Origin: Clostridia bacterium
Lineage (GTDB): Bacteria; Bacillota; Clostridia; Oscillospirales; Acutalibacteraceae
Assembly: GCA_017399065.1 (NCBI GenBank)
Contig: JAFQEL010000033.1
Coordinates: 1 to 64,000 of the forward strand
Length of the DNA: 64,000 nucleotides
Reading direction: 5' to 3'
Each line of letters opens with the position of its first letter. Position 1 is the stretch's first letter. The notes beneath the pieces are model-generated. The model made no database searches and was not told the origin of the DNA. It saw nothing but the letters and a program-made list of their open reading frames with translations. Of the stretch, positions 59,671 to 64,000 are shown one piece after another. Position numbers and translations under genes: made by a program.

Positions 59671-59916
59671 TCAGTCGCTTGTGTAGGGAAGAAGAGCGAC
59701 GTAGCGTGCACGCTTGATAGCTGTTGTAAGCTCTCTCTGGTGCTTTGCGCATGTGCCGGTTACACGGCGGGGAAGGATCTTAGATCTCTCCGATGTGAAC
59801 TTGCGAAGCTTGTTAACGTCCTTGTAATCGATGTAATCTACCTTATCGACACAGAATGTGCAGACTTTTCTGCGGCCTTTTCTGTTGGGACGTCCGTTAT
59901 TTCTCTCATATGCCAT
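59671..59916 (-). CDS. rpsR: 30S ribosomal protein bS18
   Basis: Small-subunit protein of 81 residues that pairs with S6 on the platform. It has the signature [48 protein letters not shown]. Cysteines in CTFC (about residues 19-22) and CAKH suggest the zinc-binding (C+) form. Last gene of rpsF-ssb-rpsR; AAGGAGGA precedes the start. Confidence 0.97.
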   Translation of the reverse strand: MAYERNNGRPNRKGRRKVCTFCVDKVDYIDYKDVNKLRKFTSERSKILPRRVTGTCAKHQRELTTAIKRARYVALLPYTSD

Positions 59917-59943
59917 GATGTAATTTCCTCCTTATAGATTTTT

Positions 59944-60399
59944 TCAGAACGGGAGTGAATCGTCATCGTCCTCAATGGACTCAAAATCACCCACTGTGCC
60001 CGATGCAAATGAAGCAGCGGGAGCTGCTGCAGGGGCTGCGTTCTCGTAGGGGCGGCTGCCGCCCGTCGTGCCGCTTTCTGCCTTAGAGCCGCAGAAACTT
60101 ACGTTGTCTGCAACAACCTCGACAGCTGTGCGCTTGTTACCCTGCTTATCTTCGTAGCTGCGTGTCTGGATTGAACCCTGAACAGCGATCATCGAGCCCT
60201 TGCGGAAATAACGGCAGACAAAGTCTGCAGTTTGTCTCCATGCAACGATGTCGATGAAATCTGCCTGACGCTCTTCGCCCTGACGGACAAAGCTGCGATC
60301 AACAGCGATACGGAAAGAGGTAACAGAAATTCCTGAAGTAGTTGTACGGAGCTCAGGATCGGCAACAAGGCGACCCATTAAAACTGCGCAGTTGAGCAT
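59944..60399 (-). CDS. ssb: Single-stranded DNA-binding protein
   Basis: Coats single-stranded DNA at replication forks; 151 residues. It has an OB fold with LMGRLVADPELR and VEVVADNV, a Gly/Ser/Ala-rich linker, and the acidic tip DDDDSLPF that recruits replication and repair proteins. It sits between rpsF (19 bp upstream) and rpsR (27 bp downstream) as is standard. Confidence 0.97.
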   Translation of the reverse strand: MLNCAVLMGRLVADPELRTTTSGISVTSFRIAVDRSFVRQGEERQADFIDIVAWRQTADFVCRYFRKGSMIAVQGSIQTRSYEDKQGNKRTAVEVVADNVSFCGSKAESGTTGGSRPYENAAPAAAPAASFASGTVGDFESIEDDDDSLPF

Positions 60400-60418
60400 T
60401 GCAATTTCCTCCTTAAAA

Positions 60419-60706
60419 TTACTTGCGGATGATCATTGTACGAAGAACACCTTCGGTGATCTTAAGTACACGGTCAAGCTCTGCCTGGAACTCGGGAGCA
60501 CTCTGGTAGTTGATAACTACATAGAAGCCCTCTGCTTCGTCGTTGATAAGGTACTCAAGCTTGCGCTTACCCCATACATCAACGTTGTCGACAGTGCCGT
60601 TAGCCTCGATCATACCCTTGAATTTCTCGAGGAGAGCATTTGCACCCTCTTCGCCGTTAGCGACTGAGAAAACCATCATGATCTCGTAATTGTAGCTTGC
60701 TGACAT
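60419..60706 (-). CDS. rpsF: 30S ribosomal protein bS6
   Basis: 95-residue protein that binds bS18 and the 16S platform. It shows YEIMMVFS at the N-terminus and YLINDEAEGFYVVINYQ. Start at 60706 with GGAGGTGCAAAACA upstream; a longer frame from 60793 runs into the leader and is rejected. First gene of rpsF-ssb-rpsR. Confidence 0.96.
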   Translation of the reverse strand: MSASYNYEIMMVFSVANGEEGANALLEKFKGMIEANGTVDNVDVWGKRKLEYLINDEAEGFYVVINYQSAPEFQAELDRVLKITEGVLRTMIIRK

Positions 60707-60796
60707 TGTTTTGCACCTCCTTATGGTCTTTGGCCTCAGGCTCATATTTTTATCCTGAAGCAAGGATTTACCGCTTACATAGTGCGGCAACATCGG

Positions 60797-60825
60797 ATTA
60801 TAGCAGAATTGACCAAAACTGTCAA
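60797..60825 (-). promoter_or_regulatory. sigmaA promoter of rpsF-ssb-rpsR
   Basis: Minus-strand TTGACA, 17 bp, TATAAT: full consensus, with a 90-nt leader. Confidence 0.85.
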
Positions 60826-61040
60826 GTGTTTTTTGTTCATTTTTTTAGACAATTAAAAAATCAATAATTTTTACCGATTAAAATTTTGTCAAGTGGAAAA
60901 TTGTTAAAATTAGTTTAAAAACGAAAATTCGTTAAAAGCGACAAATTTCAGCTCAAAATCTCTCCAATAATTTTTTATGAAATTTTTTTCAAATTATCAC
61001 GTATTTACGTTGAAAAAACAGCCTTTTTGCACTACTTATA

Positions 61041-61110
61041 GAAGGAGTTTTTCACATTTTAACAAGATATTGTTCAAATCTTTACTCCTTCAAAAAAGTT
61101 GAAAAGGAGG
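61041..61110 (+). promoter_or_regulatory. Possible RNA switch in the dnaA leader
   Basis: ACTCCTTC at 61084-61091 can pair either with GAAGGAGT at 61041-61048 (8 bp) or, through CTCCTT, with AAGGAG of the ribosome site at 61104-61109 (6 bp). The two pairings exclude each other, so the second would hide the first dnaA start while the first exposes it. Confidence 0.4.
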
Positions 61111-61117
61111 CTGAAAT

Positions 61118-62545
61118 ATGGTATACTTACATGGTCTGTACGGTAAAAATAACAGACCTTATAATGACTACTATCTCAACTGCGGATACCGCAGTGTTTT
61201 TAGTAAAGAAAAAAATTTTGAAAGAAAGGATGTGGACAGTATGGATCTCGTTTACCAGTTGTGGGAAAATGTAAAAGCAGAGCTGAAAAAAAATACTTCC
61301 GAAACAATTTATTCCGTATGGTTTCATGAGCTTGCACTTGAAAGCTTTGACGGCGAATCCGTTGTGCTGACGGATGACCCCTTCCGCTGTAAGATTATAA
61401 ACGAAAAATTTATTCCTCTGCTTGAAGAATGTTTTGAAAAAGTAATGGGCTTTAAAGTAAACGTATCTGTTATGCCCAAACAAGAAAAAATCAAAAAAGC
61501 CGAAACACCTAAAGAAAATAAAACCTTTGACACAAACGAGCTTACATTCGATAAATTTATAGTAGGTGACTCAAACAAATTTGCACACGCAGCCTCAGTT
61601 GCTGTTGCATCCGACCCCGGTAATACCTACAATCCTCTGTTTATTCACGGCAACTCAGGTCTCGGCAAAACTCACCTGCTCAATGCAATATGTAATGAAA
61701 TAATAAAAAATAATCCTGATGCATATATTATATATGTTCGCAGTGAAGATTTTATGAATGAACTCATAGATTATCTTCAGAATAAAAAAGATACATCTGT
61801 ATTCCATAACAAATACCGCAACGCTGACGTACTTCTTGTTGACGACGTACAGTTTATTGCAGGTAAAACCTCAACAGAGCTTGAATTTTTCCATACTTTT
61901 GATACACTCGTAAAGGCAAAGAGTCAGATCGTTCTTACCTCTGACCGTCCGCCGAAAGAAATGGCGACACTCGAAGAAAGACTGCGTAACAGATTTGAAA
62001 GCGGTCTTATTGCAGATATTCAGCCGCCTGATCTTGAAACAAGAGTGGCAATCATAAAAAGCAAGGCAGAATCACTCGGAATTGAAATTCCTTCTTCAAT
62101 TATTCTTTTTATTGCTGAAAAAATAAAGAGTAATATACGTCAGCTTGAAGGTGCTGTCAAAAAGATGAAGGCATATATTGAGCTTGGAGAAGATGCAAAC
62201 CTTGCAACGGCACAGAAAGCAATCCGCGATATTTTCAGCGAAGGTGACCCTACTCCCGTACTTATTGATAAAATCATCGATGAAGTTGCCCGTACATACG
62301 GCGTAACGGTTGCAGATATAAAGAGCAAAAAGCACGATGCAAAGTACGTATTTCCCCGTCATGTTGCTATGTATATTATACGTGAAATGACTCCGCTTAC
62401 CAATAAAAAAGTTGCAGAGCTCTTCGGTCTGAGTGACCATTCATCGGTAATGTATGCATATAAAAAGATATCAACCGACAGAGAAAATAATTATTCCTTA
62501 AAAACAATTATTGCAGACGTAATGAAGAACGTGCAGGCAAACTGA
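61118..62545 (+). CDS. dnaA: Chromosomal replication initiator DnaA, start uncertain
   Basis: Binds DnaA boxes and melts the origin. Domain I begins MDLVYQLWENVKAELKK, the ATPase domain III has NSGLGKTHLL (Walker A, about 135-144 counted from the second start) and LLVDDVQF, and domain IV ends with the DNA-reading HVAMYIIREMT and GLSDHSSVMYAYKKI. Two starts are possible. ATG at 61118 follows AAGGAGG 7 nt upstream and adds 41 residues (MVYLHGLYGKNNRPY onward) that resemble no DnaA I know. ATG at 61241 with AAAGGA gives the ordinary N-terminus, 434 residues. I list the longer frame but consider the second start more typical. Confidence 0.95.
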   Translation: MVYLHGLYGKNNRPYNDYYLNCGYRSVFSKEKNFERKDVDSMDLVYQLWENVKAELKKNTSETIYSVWFHELALESFDGESVVLTDDPFRCKIINEKFIPLLEECFEKVMGFKVNVSVMPKQEKIKKAETPKENKTFDTNELTFDKFIVGDSNKFAHAASVAVASDPGNTYNPLFIHGNSGLGKTHLLNAICNEIIKNNPDAYIIYVRSEDFMNELIDYLQNKKDTSVFHNKYRNADVLLVDDVQFIAGKTSTELEFFHTFDTLVKAKSQIVLTSDRPPKEMATLEERLRNRFESGLIADIQPPDLETRVAIIKSKAESLGIEIPSSIILFIAEKIKSNIRQLEGAVKKMKAYIELGEDANLATAQKAIRDIFSEGDPTPVLIDKIIDEVARTYGVTVADIKSKKHDAKYVFPRHVAMYIIREMTPLTNKKVAELFGLSDHSSVMYAYKKISTDRENNYSLKTIIADVMKNVQAN

Positions 62546-62777
62546 CAAAAAAATTTTTCCACACTTTTCTTCACATTTCACATTGTTTTTTTCACATAAT
62601 CCACATTTTACTTTTTCCCGTGAATAACGTGAAAATCTTTTCATATCAGTTTCACAAATAAAAAATCCGTTTTATCATACGGTATCAACGGATACAGCGA
62701 TTTTCCACTTTTTCCACTTCCTCTACTACTACTACTAAATATTCATTTATATCATTTATTTCCGGAGGCTGACAAAA
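62546..62777. other. Replication origin oriC with DnaA boxes and DnaA-trio
   Basis: AT-rich dnaA-dnaN intergenic DNA. Candidate DnaA boxes (TTATCCACA with one mismatch) are TTTTCCACA at 62555-62563 and TAATCCACA at 62597-62605; weaker ones are near 62569-62600 and 62701-62718 (TTTTCCACTTTTTCCAC). Next is CTACTACTACTACTA at 62723-62737, which reads TAG repeats on the other strand, then AT-rich DNA with TTTATATCATTTATT. Boxes, trio and AT-rich tract in this order match the basal unwinding system of Bacillus subtilis. Confidence 0.8.
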
Positions 62778-63884
62778 ATGAAAATTTATTGCGATACCGC
62801 TGTGCTCAGCGAAGCCTGCTTAAATGTTCAGAGAGCAGTTTCAAACAAAACAACAATTCCTGCCATCGAAGGTATCCTTATCAAAGCAATCGGTAACGAG
62901 CTGCTTCTTACAGGCTACGATCTTGAGGTAGGTATTACAACTTCTATCCCCTGCCGTGTTATCGAGCAGGGTGCAATTATCCTCAACGCAAGAATTCTCT
63001 GCGACATAGTCCGTAAAATTCCCGGCGAGCAGGTTTATATTGAAACAGACGAAAGACTTCTCGCAACTATCAGAGGCGGCGAAGCAGAGTATTCACTTAT
63101 CGGTATCGACGGTAACGAGTTCCCCGAGCTTCCTACAGTCAGCGGCGGCTATCCCGTTGTTGTTGGGCAGAAGCTTTTAAAGGATATGGTCCGTCAGACT
63201 ATATTTGCAGTCGCAGTAAATGACAGCAAGGTTGTTCATACAGGTGTAAAGTTTGAAGTTTCACAGAATATCATCAGACTTGTCGCTGTTGACGGCTCAC
63301 GTCTTGCAATGAGAACTGAGTCAATCAACTATATGGGCGATGAGCTGAGCTTCGTTGTACCTGCAAAAACTCTTAACGAAGTTACAAAGCTTATAGGAGA
63401 TGATGAAGAGACAGTTTCTCTCGGTGTCGGTAAGAGACATATTATATTTGAAATTGGCAATTACAGCATTGTTTCCCGTCTGCTTGACGGTGAATTCCTA
63501 AACTATAAGAATGCAATTCCGCCTACCTGCTCTGCAACAGCAATTGTCAACACACGTGAGATGATTGATAGTATTGACAGAACAAGCCTTATTATTACAG
63601 ATAAGTTCAAGAGTCCTGTAAGATTTATTTTTGACAGTGATATAGTCAGAATTTCATCCGTAACAGCTCTCGGTACTGCTAATGACAGCTTTGCCTGCAA
63701 ATATGAGGGCAATAAAATTGAAATCGGTTTCAATAATAAGCTTCTTCTTGATGCACTTAAGGTCTGCGATGCAGACGAAGTAAAAATTGAGCTCAACAGC
63801 GGCGCTGCACCTATTCTTATTCTGCCGACTCAGGGCGACAATTTCCTCTTCCTTATTCTTCCGATGAGATTTAAGAAGGACTGA
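62778..63884 (+). CDS. dnaN: DNA polymerase III beta subunit (sliding clamp)
   Basis: Ring-shaped processivity clamp of 368 residues that holds the replicative polymerase on DNA. Three clamp folds are present; family-typical parts are SRLLDGEFLNYKNAIP and the C-terminal LILPMRF. CGGAGG lies 10 nt before the ATG. It is read with dnaA away from the origin. Confidence 0.97.
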   Translation: MKIYCDTAVLSEACLNVQRAVSNKTTIPAIEGILIKAIGNELLLTGYDLEVGITTSIPCRVIEQGAIILNARILCDIVRKIPGEQVYIETDERLLATIRGGEAEYSLIGIDGNEFPELPTVSGGYPVVVGQKLLKDMVRQTIFAVAVNDSKVVHTGVKFEVSQNIIRLVAVDGSRLAMRTESINYMGDELSFVVPAKTLNEVTKLIGDDEETVSLGVGKRHIIFEIGNYSIVSRLLDGEFLNYKNAIPPTCSATAIVNTREMIDSIDRTSLIITDKFKSPVRFIFDSDIVRISSVTALGTANDSFACKYEGNKIEIGFNNKLLLDALKVCDADEVKIELNSGAAPILILPTQGDNFLFLILPMRFKKD

Positions 63885-63890
63885 TAACCT

Positions 63891-64000
63891 ATGGCAATTA
63901 AAATTAAAGCAAAAATAAAAGAAAAACCGGTAAAAGAAATTTTTATCGATACAGATTTTATACGTCTTGATTCTGCTCTGAAGCTTGCTGATGCAGTACA
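63891..64000 (+). CDS. S4-domain protein, 5' end only (RlbA/YaaA-like)
   Basis: Starts 7 bp after dnaN and continues beyond the window. The first 36 residues, MAIKIKAKIKEKPVKEIFID then FIRLDSALKLADAV, match the start of the small S4 RNA-binding protein found between dnaN and recF in Firmicutes (YaaA/RlbA). AAGGACTG within the dnaN end supplies the ribosome site. Confidence 0.7.
   Translation, partial: MAIKIKAKIKEKPVKEIFIDTDFIRLDSALKLADAV

Larger units (their letters stand above)
60707..61117. other. 411-bp intergenic region between rpsF and dnaA
   Basis: Holds the rpsF leader with hairpins CCGC..GCGG (about 60771-60787) and CTTCAGG/CCTGAGG (about 60735-60763), where an S6:S18 autoregulatory motif might lie, the rpsF promoter (60797-60825), AT-rich DNA, and the dnaA leader with two competing hairpins (61041-61110). 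The rpmH-rnpA-yidC-jag genes that normally lie here are absent. Confidence 0.6.

Overview
The window looks like the left flank of a chromosomal replication origin from an anaerobic, low-to-mid GC Firmicute of class Clostridia. A gut Ruminococcaceae or Oscillospiraceae relative is most likely, but that is inference. The evidence is the dnaA-oriC-dnaN module at the right end, the mnmE-mnmG-rsmG-noc cluster beside it, parS sites, strong AGGAGG ribosome binding sites, sigmaA promoters with 17-bp spacers, an S-box riboswitch before metK, and secreted dockerin-like proteins. Most genes left of the origin are on the minus strand and genes at the right end are on the plus strand, so both arms read away from the origin.

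Layout. 1-5.3 kb: a minus-strand run with SDR oxidoreductase, zinc-ribbon membrane protein, nitroreductase and a stand-alone GMP synthetase ATP-PPase subunit, then a small membrane protein. 5.8-11.8 kb: DeoR regulator, then rsfS-leuS-GH43-mrp, with a palindrome array between leuS and GH43. 12-18 kb: small housekeeping and accessory genes (zinc-ribbon proteins, FMN reductase, nucleotidyltransferase-like, P-loop kinase, GNAT, Thr-rich lipoprotein, galU). 18.2-19.9 kb: prfB and a membrane-anchored protein on plus. 20.4-42.1 kb: five secreted proteins of 373 to about 2260 residues built from FIVAR-type helical repeats, cohesin-like beta domains and C-terminal dockerin-like modules. 42.7-45.4 kb: a tyrosine kinase/phosphatase pair of the CpsD/CpsB type. 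45.4-51.1 kb: metK with SAM-I riboswitch, a zinc-ribbon protein, a G5/3D wall protein and a GPH-type sugar transporter. 51.2-57.1 kb: parS, noc-like parB, rsmG, mnmG, mnmE. 57.2-60.8 kb: radical SAM protein, XRE regulator and the rpsF-ssb-rpsR operon. 61.1-64 kb: dnaA, oriC, dnaN and the start of an S4-domain gene.

Two things stand out. First, the five secreted proteins sort into a complementary set: two have a cohesin-like N-terminus without dockerin, two have a dockerin-like C-terminus without cohesin, and one small protein has both, like an adaptor scaffoldin. None carries a recognisable carbohydrate-active domain; one carries a metallophosphoesterase. Second, three intergenic regions hold the same unusual architecture. 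Unrelated palindromes are separated by a constant 7-9 bp motif that switches to its reverse complement halfway through, and each array has its own motif (GCGATAT, AAATCAT, AGTGATATT). Two other families of short hairpin repeats and a 196-bp MITE-like element are also scattered between genes.

All functions come from reading the sequence and from family knowledge; no database search was possible.
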